A DNA stretch of 64,000 bases, from the NCBI GenBank assembly GCA_032821775.1, contig JAVLRN010000003.1, positions 3,100,001 through 3,164,000 of the forward strand, read 5' to 3'. The notes under the pieces are model-generated. The model ran no database searches and had not been told where the DNA came from. It worked only from the letters and a program-made list of their open reading frames with translations. A program made the position numbers and the translations under genes. Positions 1 to 10,966 of the stretch are shown piece after piece. This DNA comes from Sanguinoderma infundibulare. Its lineage: Eukaryota > Basidiomycota > Agaricomycetes > Polyporales > Polyporaceae. Position 1 is the stretch's first letter; every line of letters begins with the position of its first letter.

Positions 1-567
1 ACTTATTTGATCCCGCTACGGATGTTCCGAGGGCACCTGCCGTCAAAAGAGCTGCTCAGTCGGTTTGCTGTGCTGGACGACCTATATTCGCCTTTCATCG
101 CCGCGATCCGAAAAGGCGACATTCGATCCTACGATGCATCGCTCGACCGGTTTGAGCGGAGGCTCGTTGATCTCAACCTGTGGTTGACGCTCGAGAAAGC
201 ACGGGAGCTCTGCATACGAGGGCTGTTCCGTCGAGTGTAAGTGGTCTCAACATCCCACTATGTTTTCGACCCTATACTTGTTCTCCTCCATCGCCATCTG
301 ATCGAATATCGTTCTAATCGTCTTTCCAGATGGATCGCCTCTGAGAAGAGCACCAGAGTACCGGTGTCAATGTTCCACGCGGCGTTGCTGATCGCTGGAG
401 AAGAGGAGATGACGCCGGAAGAGGCAGAATGCTTGGTGGCGAACATGATCTACAAAGGGTTCATGCGGGGCTACATCTCGCACGAAAAGCAGATGGTAGT
501 CGTTGCGAAGACGGACGCCTTCCCCCGGCTTGTGGACAGGCCGGCACCGTTTGCACTGCTACAGTGA
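1..567 (+). CDS. PCI-domain protein, PCID2/Thp1/CSN12-like, C-terminal part
   Basis: This is the 3' end of a gene whose start lies left of the window. Two exons are visible, 1-236 and 330-567, joined by a 93-nt intron with a GTAAGT donor, giving 157 residues. The first visible residues (YLIPLRMFRGHLPS) match the start of the winged-helix PCI region of PCID2/Thp1-type proteins. They are followed by the helical stretch LTLEKARELCIRGLFRRVW and by a region rich in acidic residues (GEEEMTPEEAE) ending in FALLQ. In other eukaryotes PCID2/Thp1 belongs to the TREX-2 mRNA export complex, and CSN12 is a close paralogue linked to the COP9 signalosome. The fragment does not let me separate the two. The frame stays open across the splice, which supports the model. 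Confidence 0.8.
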
Positions 568-1093
568 GCACCGATTTCGGAGCGCCACCACAGGGCGGAC
601 CTCGGAACGCCAATCGCACTGGTTATGTTCACGAGTCGGATCGTTGTGTCGTATCCAGATAGAGAGCCGACGTGCGAGGCGGGTCGATTGCCCAACGAAC
701 CACATTTAGGCATGGCTGTGCAAACGTCCTCTTCGAGGTCACCGCCCGCATGTATTCTCTGCCAACGCGGGGCGTTCTTGGAAAAGTACAAAGCGATGTC
801 CTGTAGTACTTGCTTGTCATTTTGATAAAGATATATTCCAGACAGACTTTCCGTCGCCCGCAAGGGCCATGTCTTTAGACGAGAGCGGTGTTGGCCAAGT
901 GCTGTTTAAAACGCCGCTTACGGATACACATGGGCGGCCCACTGCCTCCTGCTCTTCCCGCTGCTATTACGGTCCCGATCGCCCAGCGCTGGTTCCGTAC
1001 AAAAGGTAAACGCTACCAGGCGTGGCGCACTGATTTCTCCACCCTCCCGCCAGATACCTAGCCACTCCCGAACACATCACTAGTACTTAACTC
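568..1093. other. Intergenic spacer, presumed promoter of the vWA gene
   Basis: About 525 bp between two same-strand genes. Short frames here are antisense or out-of-frame noise. I see no RNA gene or repeat. It must hold the 3' UTR of the PCI gene and the promoter of the vWA gene, but no specific element stands out. Confidence 0.5.
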
Positions 1094-2549
1094 ATGGGAA
1101 ACTCCTCGTCCAAGGCCCCGAGCGCCGCGTACATCTCTAACCCCGCCCCTCTCAAGGGCGTAGACGACAAGAGTTCGGATGGCGTCCACCGCCGCGCCAC
1201 CGCCCACGCGTCTACCCAACCACCGTCTCTCCAAGTGCCCTCGAGCGGGACCCACCGACGGACCAGGTCCGCGATCGTGCGCGGGGAGCGTCCGGGATCG
1301 CAGGCCCCGCCGCCGTCGTACCAGGAAGCCCTCGGATCTCCCACGACCACCGCGAGCGACAACGTCTTCCTGTCTGTGCCCGCCGCGCCGCAGATGCACC
1401 AGCGTTCGCGCTCGCAAGACGCGGCGGGGAGCCGGAACCCGTTCCTCCAGCGGCCCACGAGCTTCAACGGCAGTGCTGCTGCCGAGCGCGACCTTCCTCC
1501 AGTCCCGGTCGCGAGTGGCGCTGCGGACGGCGCGCAGGGGTGGACGGTGACGGAGGAGGAGCGGCTGGCGTACCTGCGCAGGCCGCTGCGGCAGGAGAGC
1601 TTCGAGAACGCGCTCGAGATTTTGAGGAAGTACAATACGGTGATCGTCGTCGACGACTCGGCTTCGATGACAAAGGAGAACCGGTGGGGCGAGGTAGCTA
1701 GCCTTCTTTCCACGTCGTCTTGCTTTTGATTTGGCCGGGGATTGACGCGTTCTCTTTCTCTCTAGGCACGCAGCGCCCTCGCGACACTCGCGGACACCGC
1801 CGCGACGTACGACGCGGACGGGATCGACGTCTGTTTCCTGAACAGCCGCAAGGAGGGCAACAACCTCAAGGTGAGGCGCGCCTTTCGCTTGCAGACGTGC
1901 CAAAAGTGACGGTCGTGCTCATTGTCGTTGTTGTGATTCGAGCAGAAAGCCTCGCAGGTCCAGCGACTGTTTGACAGCGTGCATCCCAACGGCCTCACCC
2001 CGATCGGCGACAAGCTCGACAGGCTGCTGCGGCAGTACCTCAACGAGCTGGACGCTGCAAAGAATGCGGGGCGGGAGGAGTCGGTGAAGCCTATCAACTT
2101 TATCGTGGTGACAGACGGTGCTGCCAGTGAGTCTCCAACAAATTCCACAGATGCCTAACACCCTCGCGTACTGACCACGGCGTCTCAGCGGATGACCCTG
2201 CAGAGGTGATCGTCAACGCGGCGCGCAGGCTGGACAACGGTGGTTATCTGTTGAGTCAGGTGCGCTCTCGTCCGGTACTCCCGAACTGTCTGTCAACTAT
2301 CGTTGCTCACCAAGTGGACACACACAGCTGGGTATCCAGTTCGTCCAGATCGGCTCGGACAGGAACGCGACCAGGTTCCTGCAGCAGCTGGACGACGACC
2401 TCGCCTCCCAGCAAAACGTGCGAGATATCGTGGACACCACGCCGTATCTGGGAGGTCAACTCAACGCGGAGACGATCATTAAGATCCTTCTGGGCGGTAT
2501 CAACCGCCGGGTTGACAGAAAGGGCGCTTTGAGCGTAATGTCTGGCTGA
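1094..2549 (+). CDS. von Willebrand factor A domain protein, predicted N-myristoylated
   Basis: Five exons: 1094-1693, 1766-1870, 1946-2126, 2189-2259 and 2328-2549, about 392 residues. The start MGNSSSK is a good N-myristoylation signal, so the protein is probably membrane-anchored on the cytoplasmic side. Residues 2 to about 165 are low-complexity and rich in Ser, Pro and Arg. They include PPPSYQEA, a PPxY-like motif that can bind WW-domain ubiquitin ligases. A vWA domain follows: strand NTVIVVDD, MIDAS motif DDSASM, then a second metal-site segment NGLTPIGDKL and strand FIVVTDGAAS. The domain closes with IQFVQIGSD and LGGQLNAETI. Proteins of this layout are common in agaricomycetes but their function is not established. 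All splice phases are consistent. Confidence 0.85.
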
Positions 2550-2877
2550 GCTGCTCAAGGGTGTACGACCTACGTCCCTGGCAATACCCTAATCATCGTA
2601 TGCAACCCTCCTGTCATCCCTCACTGGCCTAATCCCAACCCTTCGTCGTACGCGCCTGATTTAGTGCTGCCGCGCTTCGTCCACGTTTATGTATCCACCT
2701 CACTTATTTGCGCCACCGTCTCCTTCCTCCATATGTAGCGCTATCATTTGATGTTGTACATTGTTAAGGTCACTGCCACCATCGTATGTACACTACTACC
2801 ACACTCCCAGTTGGGGTCATGTAGCCACCGTCTGAATCCCATGCATCCACCATCCTTACCACAATCGTCAAACTAAA
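2550..2877. other. Convergent 3' spacer
   Basis: About 330 bp between the stop of the vWA gene (plus) and the stop of the gamma-tubulin complex gene (minus). The sequence is pyrimidine-rich and typical of 3' UTR. No further gene or repeat is visible. Confidence 0.5.
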
Positions 2878-5800
2878 CTACCTGTCCCAATCCTCCAGTG
2901 CGAACGCGAAGATCCTGAACGCCGGCGCGGCCTCCCCCGCCCCCGCCGCGAGGCTCTCCACGCCGCGCCGCACGAAGCGCACGAGCGCGTCCAGCTCGGA
3001 CGACATCTTGTCCAGCCGCGCGAGGAAGCCGTCCTCCGTGAACGACGCCGTCCCCGCCGTCGTCGTCGTCGACGCCCCGAACGAGAACGACGGCTCGCGC
3101 CCCGAGCGCCCCGCGAGGCTCTCCTCGTCCAGGCCCTCCTCGTCCGGCGACGAGCTGCTGCTGTCGTCGACGGGATCGTGCCGGAAGGAGGAGGAGGAGG
3201 ACGGGTCGGAGAAGCCGATGACGTCCCTTCGCTGCTTGCGCACGCGGCGGCTGCGGTGGTGCCGGTGCCGGTGCCGGTGGCGCGAGGAGCCGGAGAGGAG
3301 GGAGGCGCGGGAGATGTCGTGCGTCGCGTCGCCGGCGAAGGCGACGAAGGAGTGGGTGTAGTGCAGGGACATGTCGAGGATGGACAGGATCGCGCGGTGG
3401 AGCGCGACGGTCTGTTGGGCCGGTTTCGAGTGAATGCAGGAGACGAGGAGAGGGAGGGCGTGGCCGGGCTTACGTTCTTCTGGAGGAGGCAGCGCCCCTC
3501 GAGCTTGTCCAGACTATATGATGCTACACGTTAGACCGCTCCGGACGGGGGGGAGATGGGGGCTGCGCACTGTTCGTTCTGGAGCCGGATCATCTCGTCC
3601 AGCGACTTTGCCTGTCGGAACGCCTCATGGAACTTGAAGATCTGGGTGTGGATAACCTGTGCAATCTGTCAGCTACGACGACATGTCCCCAGACCTCAAG
3701 CGGCTCACGTTTGTCGTTATGAAGTTCAGGAGGGTGCTGAAGCCCAGCGTCAGCTCTAGCACATATCACCGCAGTCTCCAAGCAATGGCACGACTCACTT
3801 GACGAACCAAGACAGCCTCCCGCGCATCGCGTAAAACACCTTCATCTCCGCGTCGAGATGCTTGCCCGCCGCGAGCCCTCCATTCCTCAACAATATCCTC
3901 TCCAGCACGCGCTTCGCCCTCCGTATCTGCAGCACGAGCGTGAAGATGCTCGAGTACACGCGCATCGTCCGCGGGCCGAAGATGTACGTCAGCGGAAACG
4001 GCACCGCGTACTCGACGAGCAGCCCGTCAAGCGCGCGCACGGTCTGCGCGATGTTCTTCTCCTGCAGTCCGCCTTGGCCCTGGGCCTTGGGAGGGAAGGA
4101 GAGGCGGACGAGGGAGGCGTCGATCCAGCGGGCGCGGCCGGGGCAGAGCGCAACGACGTCGCGGAAGGCGGAGTTCATGAAGTGGAAGTCATTCCATCGC
4201 TCGCGGGTGTCCATCTGCGCAACGGAGAACCCGGTCAGCAGGGGTCAGTGGCGCAAGTGTGTGGGAGACTCACCCTCGCGAAGAGGATATCGACAAAGTG
4301 AGACATGGCGTCCCCTCTGCGCATCAAGAAGAGGTCCTCCATCGCGTTCAGGTGCGCCCACAGCTCGCAATCGTCCACAAGAACTCTCGTCAGCGCTTCA
4401 TGCGCGAGCTTCGAATGCGGGAGCAGCTCGTCGTACACGATCCGCGAGAGGTTCTCCGACGACGCGACCGCGCCCTCTAACGAGACCGCCGCCTCCCCCG
4501 TCCTATCCGCGAATTCGTGAACCTGCGGCCGCTCGAGCAGCGTCTTGAACGACCGCCACTCCCCCATCCACGGCTTCGAGACCCGTCCGTCCTCCAATGG
4601 CTCCCCGTCAAAAAGGGAGGATATCCCCAGCACGCGCAGCAGCCCCGTCACCTTCCCCGTCGAGAGCACGAGCTCCGCCACATGCACGAGGAAGATCGGC
4701 ACGCTGGTCGGCCGCCCCTCCCCACCGACGTCCAACCCGCCCCGGTGCCCGTGCCCGTGCCCATCGCGCAGCGCAAACCCGTCCGCCCAGAAATCGGGGT
4801 CGAGCATGAGCATCTCGTTGTCCTCCACGAAGAACTCGTCCTGGAGCGCGCTCAGGGGAGCCTGCTGCACCTGCGCCGCTTGCGGCAACATCCCCAGCTG
4901 GCCATCGCGCACCGGCATCCCGTCGCGCATCCACTTGTGGATCATGGCCCACACCGGCTCCGCGCTCGCGGCGAAGACGCGGACGATCGCGCACGAGGTG
5001 ACCGAGTCGCCCATGGAGACGTGCTCCTGGGCGGCGACGAGGAGGGCGTCGAGCAGGATCGCGGTGATCGTCGACGGCGGGGCGCGCGGCGGCAGATCGG
5101 GGAGCGTCCACACCTCTGGCGTCTCGTCCTTGTCGTGCAGGCGTTGGGAGCGACGGACGACGGAGCGCACGATGTCGAGGAGGACGGGGAAGGAGGAGCT
5201 GAACGTGTCCCGGATCGCTTTCTCGAGGCTCAGGAGCGAGACGACGAGCTTCTCGCCGAGGCCGGCCCGAGCGTGGCATATGTCCTCTTCGCGCTGCGAG
5301 CACCAGGAGTCGAATGCGCGGAGCTCTGCGTCGAGGGCGTCGGAAAACGCTTCTAGTGTTTGTGTACTTCGTCGATGTGCCCGCGAGAGATACGTTGGCT
5401 GGCCTTGGCTGTCCGAAGCCGGTAGGGTGCTGCCAGATGCTTTAAAGAAGATGGCAGAGGCGAGCTTGCGGAGGTGGACGAGGGCAGTGGCGAGGGAGGC
5501 GAAGGACGAGATGATGGATGCTTGGGAACCCGCTGTGAGGTGCAGCAGACGGGGTGCGGAGGGTGAAAGCTGTTAAAGACAGGGTCAATCATACGGAACC
5601 GAAAGTGCGACAGCGGTCGTACGCACGACGAATGAGAAAGCGTCTGGCCCACTATGCACCCATGTGAACATCATATTCCTTCGACCTTGGAGGCCTGTCA
5701 GGACTTCGCGGACAATGTCCTCCTCATGCCGATAATTCTATCTAAAGCATAAGCATCCCTACTCGCTTCCACAAGTGAGAGACGATGAACCTCCTTGCTC

Positions 5801-7377
5801 GGACCGTCAATGCTCAGTACGGCTCGTGAACCCAGTGAGCGGTGAAAGGACGGCGCTGTTCCAAGTCAGCACCAGGCCGAGGAAGGAACAACCCAAAAAG
5901 TCGGCCTTACCTAAAGATGAAGCATCGCCGAGATCGAACTGTTGGTTGACAGAAGCATCTGACCGCCAATCAGACCTCCAGTACTGTCTTGAGTGCAACT
6001 CCTCCACGTCTTGTCGATGTCGGTATGCATTCATCGGATCTAGTGGAGGATCCAACCTCGGTATTTCAGCACCATGCTCTTCTGCAGGCGGGGTAGGCGG
6101 GGTCGCCGGTATGTCAGACAAACGAGAAGTCGATCTGGAGCCGTCCAAGTCGGACCCGGTGTCCCAGGGCGAAAGGGATCGAGAGCTGCCATCGCTCGGA
6201 CTCTCCCAGTTTTCAACGATACATCCCGGAGGCAGACCGTATGCCCCTTGCCAATGCTGTCCCTCGAGGGGTTCCTCGGCAAGGATATCTTTCCAGGTTA
6301 GTTTCGCTTTCTCTGGCTGGGGGTTGTCCATCTTGTCGATAATCGCCTTTGCGTCGTCCAACGTTGTTGACGTTGGGGGATTAGATAGGAAAGCCTGTTT
6401 CGTGACTAAGAATGCATTGCTGAAATGAATAGGAATGCCGAAGTCACTTACTAGGAACCTCAAGTGGTAAGGTATCCGTGATCGCTATATATAACCAGAG
6501 CTGCTCAATGCCGACATTCGCTCAACATAACGAACCTTGTGGTCCTACCTGGATGTCAGCATCAAGGTCACTGTGGTTCTTGGTCTGTTCCTTTAGTCTC
6601 CTGTACGCCTTGTCCAACGCGTCCGCCAATACGTCCGCAGAGTTGATTTGTGCCTTCCTAACATGACTGAGTCGGAGGAATTTTAGCAGAAGCGTTGAGG
6701 GAGAAATGACGAGCTATCTACCCTCTCATCACCTTGTCTATCGCCGTCAAGTCCGTGCTGCTCCCCGGCCTGATGGTAGAGTCCAAGTTCTTGGAGACAT
6801 ATTCCACAGCGGTCAGGTAACTCTCCTCGTCTGATTCCGGAGTTACACCAGTGACCTGAGCCACAAGTGTCTCGCTGAGAGGCAATATGCGCACGGATTG
6901 TCGCGTTGGAGGCCGCACGGACATTCGGGACATCGGCCGCCTTGTGGAAGCACTGCTGCTCGGGCGGAGCGTAGACGCACTCGATCCCGGTCGAATGGAT
7001 GCGCTTGATGATGGCCTGACCGACATGCTGGATGGCGGCCGGATCGAGGCGCTGGATGAAGGTCTGATAGGTGCGCTTTGAGAGGGTCGTATTGGGGGCG
7101 GCCGGACAGTCGCACGCGAAGGCGGTCGCATCGCCGGGCTTGGGGGAGGCCGCATGGACGCGCTAGACGAGGGGCGCGGTGGGGCTGGGCGGGAGGATGG
7201 ACGAAGGCCGGTGTGGGACGGCGGTCGCATCGAGGATGTGCTGGGTGGTGGTTCCGAGGTGCCATACCAACCATCCTTGTCAGGACGGAGGGCACTAGCT
7301 GGTGGCGGATTGGGATTTGATGGTCCAGCCCGAGGCTGCCACTGCCTGCCCGACTGTGGAGAGTCTGAAGGACGCAT
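2878..7377 (-). CDS. Gamma-tubulin complex component, GCP5/Mod21-like
   Basis: Twelve exons, read leftwards from ATG at 7377: 7377-6722, 6666-6549, 6500-6452, 6405-5911, 5855-5791, 5737-5627, 5569-4274, 4214-3799, 3736-3709, 3656-3571, 3513-3474, 3411-2878; about 1297 residues. Residues 1 to about 170 are disordered, with many RPSSSAS-type repeats. LTWKDILAEEPLEGQHW marks the grip-1 region of GCP proteins. NYRHEEDIVREVLTGLQG and the DPDFWADGFALR block resemble GCP5 more than GCP2, 3, 4 or 6. The C-terminal half carries the gamma-tubulin-binding grip-2 region, including RLSWFVNTLLNFITTN. GCP5 is a non-core subunit of the ring complex that nucleates microtubules at the spindle pole. The two halves could be mistaken for two genes, but the protein is continuous across 5.6-5.9 kb. 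The weakest splice is the donor at 5790 (GTTCAT). A Ser/Asp/Glu-rich, His/Arg-rich insert lies near the C-terminus. Confidence 0.85.
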
Positions 7378-7650
7378 GCTTCGGCCTACTCAACGCAGCC
7401 GATCAGGGTCATTCGTCAGTAACATAAGGAATTGTGCTCACGAGTGAGGCTCTGTGGTTGCAGGCAGAGGCGAGGATAGGCCTTAGGACGCGGTGGTGGC
7501 TAAACACAACTTGCGCACAGTCGGCGCGATTGGCTGTGACGCGTCGCGGTGGTCACGACTCACGCGTATAAGGAGCGCGTTTTGGGTCCGCGTCGTCAAC
7601 GTCACTCTCCGCTCCTTCAGACGGTCCCGGGCGACCTCCTCTTTACAACC

Positions 7651-8704
7651 ATGTCCACCCAGATTCTACTCAGGCTGGCAGGCAGGACTCGTCTGACACC
7701 GTCTATCGCGGTAGCAGCGAGGACCTACGCCACCACGACTCGCACGACCACCAGGGTCACCGCCCAGCGAACCCCCGCCGCACAAGCAAGCACCACCGTC
7801 GGCAAGTCCACCCCGACCTCGAACATCGCCGACGAGGTCGACATCCCCCCAGAAGCCTACTCCGTTCAGCCCGAGAGCGTCCCGTCGTCCTCCGTGCTCC
7901 AAAACGCCAACGCCGCCTCCGTTCTGCCGACCGCGACGCAGACCTTGTCGTCGGCCGTCCCCAACGAGTTCGCCGAGTCGGCTGCGATCAGCGGGTCCCC
8001 TGCGGACCCCAGCGCCCCTGACTGGTCGAAGAGCTACTTCGGGCTCTCGACGCAGCCCTTCCCGCGCGAGGCTGCCGAGGCGCTCCTCGCGCCCGTGGAC
8101 CCTATGGACATCGAGATGAAGCCTGGTGCGTCATATCCGTATCCGCTGACCCCAGAGACTCACTACGAGGGGTAACAGATGGGCTAATCTACCTGCCGGA
8201 AATCAAGTACCGCCGTGTGCTCAACAAGGCGTTCGGGCCTGGCGGGTGGGGGCTCGCGCCGAGGAGCGAGACGAATGTCGGGCCCAGGGTCGTGAGTAGG
8301 GAGTATGCTCTTGTGTGCTTGGGCAGGTGAGCACTTGGTCACTTCGAGAGATATCGGGTTTGTATCTGACGAGGATGCGACTGTAGACTCGTTGGTATCG
8401 CCCGTGGGGAGCAAGAGTACTTCGACCCCAACGGCATCCCCACCGCTACCGAAGCATGCAAGAGCAACGCGCTCATGCGCTGCTGCAAGGACCTTGGCAT
8501 CGCCAGCGAGCTCTGGGATCCCCGCTTCATCCGCGAGTTCAAGGCAAAGTATTGTATGGAAGTCTTCGTAGAGGACACCAGAACCAAGAAGAAGTATGTC
8601 TTTTCCCATGCCCGGTTCTGTCGCGCTCACACATCATCTTCAGGAAGAAGCTCTGGCGTCGGAAAGACCAGCCTCCGTTCGAGTACCCGTACAAGGAGAC
8701 TTGA
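7651..8704 (+). CDS. MGM101: Mitochondrial genome maintenance protein MGM101
   Basis: Four exons: 7651-8125, 8179-8326, 8387-8593 and 8644-8704, 296 residues. The N-terminus ([15 protein letters not shown], then [13 protein letters not shown]) is a mitochondrial presequence, rich in Arg, Thr and Ala. Residues 40-125 are low-complexity. The conserved core begins at [13 protein letters not shown] and includes [45 protein letters not shown] and [16 protein letters not shown]. It ends in a basic tail, [20 protein letters not shown]101 is a Rad52-like single-strand DNA-annealing protein of the mitochondrial nucleoid, needed for mtDNA repair and recombination. The 273-bp gap to the GCP5 start at 7377 is a divergent promoter. 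Confidence 0.95.
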
Positions 8705-8938
8705 GTATGATTCTTCCGGTTCATCATTTAGTATACACTGTACGCCATATGATACACCTATCATCCCCGCTCTAGATGTTCTTTTCCAGGCCGAGGATAT
8801 GCGTGCAAGTAAAGCATCGTGAATCAGCAAAAATACGACTAGATACGATGCGGGTATCACATATTCAACACGCGTTTCCAACTCCGTACATACGGTCCTG
8901 AAATAAGTTACTGTACATAGTGCACACAGGGCGGATCT

Positions 8939-10230
8939 CTACTTCTTCCCGGCTCTTCGCTGCTTGCTCTTCCTCGGGCTCGAGGTCGCGGTAGAGGACG
9001 CTACGGCAGTCGGACCACTTACTGTCGTGCCCGCGTCCGACTGCGCAGTCTGCACGACCTTCTCAGGCGTTGCCTGTGGCTCAGGTTGCTCGCGGTTGCT
9101 CGCGCCCTGCGGCGGGGGCTTATGGAGGAGACGCATCATGAGGCTCGCGACACCACCCGAGAGGATCATAAGAAGGAAGCGGGGTATGTGGTTGAGGACG
9201 TTGAAGGCGTGCATCATCGCGAGCGCGTAGTAGTGCAGTATGAACTCCCTGGGGGAACGTGCGGATGAGTTCGCGGCGACTCCGTCTTGGCTGCAGAAGA
9301 CGTACCGTTTACCGCCGGGGGCGAAGTTGCTGTCCCACACGGGGGTCTCGCGCCAGATCTCCTCCGTCAGAAGCTCGCGAATGAGCTCTGTGCTGATACG
9401 GACGCGATCTGCCTTGTAGAACCGGAGCGACTGCCCGCGATCCTTGAGAACCACTAGGTACGGTCCCCTGCACGCGTCATTCACAAGGATTTAATCATCA
9501 GCACGCGCAGCGTATCGGGAGAAGGCGGGGACGTACGTCCAGACAGCCCATTTGGTGGTGAGATACGTGACGGACATGTAGTCGATACGGCCCCAACGGA
9601 CGTGCGGGAGGTCGCCGGCGATGAGAGTCTGGTTGTATGCGTCATCGAAGGACTTGTCGACAATTTTGGAGATCTCGCTGTTCTGCGAGCCCGTCACGGA
9701 GCTGTCGGCGACGCGACCGTTCATGTCAGCTTCCGTCCCACTGAACCTCGCGACCACGCCGAACTTTCTGAACCACAGCAGCCAGAGGGCCGAAGGCAAG
9801 CAAAAGCTACAGAGAAGAATACGCACATGATGAGGAACCACACCCGCTCCCGCGCCTCCTCGGCGGTCATCGTCTCGTTCACGACGATCTCCTCAAAGTT
9901 ATCGTCTGTGATGAGGGGTATCCGTTCGTCCCAGGGCGACAGCGCCCCGCGCGCGAGCGCGTCCGACACGTTCACCCCCAGCTTCCCGAACAGCGACGCA
10001 AGGGGACCGGACGTCAAGAGCTTGTCCATGAAGCCGAGCTGCTTGCCAGAGCCGGAGCCGGGGGCGAGGGTCGACGCAGCCTGCGCGGGGGGGTCGAACG
10101 TGTACGCGGGCTCGGGCGGGGGCTGCTCGTCGGGTGCTTTCTGGCCTGGGGCCCATCCGGCGGAGAAGTATTGCGCGTGCGCGGACGCGGCGCAGAGAAG
10201 GGAAGCGAAGAGGATCCCGGAGAGCTTCAT
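8939..10230 (-). CDS. Signal-peptide protein with thioredoxin-like fold, ER/secretory
   Basis: Three exons: 10230-9827, 9767-9537 and 9467-8939, 387 residues. MKLSGILFASLLCAASAHA is a clear signal peptide. A linker (Pro, Gly and Ser rich) and an acidic region precede the pattern WFLIIKF, SFDDAYNQTLIAGDLPHVRWGRID, WAVWTGPYLVVLKDRG and SLRFYKADRVRI. This reads like a thioredoxin-type fold without a CxxC pair. A hydrophobic segment near residue 300 (IPRFLLMILSGGVASLMM) is a likely membrane anchor, followed by a basic tail ending KSKQRRAGKK. I infer a type I ER or secretory-pathway membrane protein. The family is common in fungi but I cannot name a function. An N-glycosylation site (NVS) lies in the luminal part. 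Confidence 0.75.
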
Positions 10231-10966
10231 GGCTCCAGGGTCGATACAGTGGGGGTGACGCGGGTCGAGGCGGAGGAGGTAGGATAGGCGGGTTGGTGGA
10301 GGTGAGGGGAAAGAGCAGGAAGCGAGCTGGCGTGCGCGTGCGCCTGCGGGGGCGCGAACTCAATGGACGGCAGATGGACGCCCTTCGCGGCTCTTGCGCA
10401 TGCGTGCATGAGAGAATGGAGATAAGCCTGGGCCGTGCCTGGGAGGTGCTATTGTCTGCATGCTGAGTCCGCGCATCAGCGCTTCAGCATGGAGGCGTAC
10501 TACACGACAGTCGCTGGTGGTCGCGCCGCGATGCTACGTGGCTGTCGCAGGATGTCGGGGGACGCGACGGTGTTCGGGCACAGCGGGAGGCGGAGAAGCG
10601 CAGCCAGCGCGCAGCCTCAGCGAGGTCCGCGCGAGTCCGAGGATAATCATAAGTCTATTTAAGAACCCCATATGTGGACATAAGTGCCCTGAAAATGGGA
10701 CTTGGGTGGCGGGCGCAGGGAGCTGTGAAGGGCGCATGTCGGACTTGGGTCGGTCAGAGGTCTCACAGCACTCGTCCCCGCTCTTGTACACGACATCCCA
10801 TCTCTCCTCGACGCTTGCTGCCCTCGGAGCACCGTCGACGTAGCTCTGCTAGGTCTCTGCGACCCCTCTAGCCGTCTCCGCTCTCATCGGTAACCCTTGG
10901 CGCGATTACGCGGCTCGATTGATTGCTTCATTCCTCGCGCGACGCGAGGAGCAACCTCGTGCTGCC
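10231..10966. promoter_or_regulatory. Divergent promoter region upstream of KEX1
   Basis: About 735 bp between the start of the thioredoxin-like gene (minus) and KEX1 (plus). No coding frame here fits a gene model. The region presumably serves both genes. I recognise no specific box with confidence. Confidence 0.45.

Noticed and set aside
1058..1903. 281-codon minus-strand frame
   Set aside because: Antisense to the vWA gene and very Arg-rich, as expected of a shadow frame.
2878..7377. Two separate genes (one at 2.9-5.7 kb, one at 5.8-7.4 kb)
   Set aside because: Splicing through 5.6-5.9 kb gives one continuous GCP5-like order, with the grip-1 start in the right part and its continuation in the left part.
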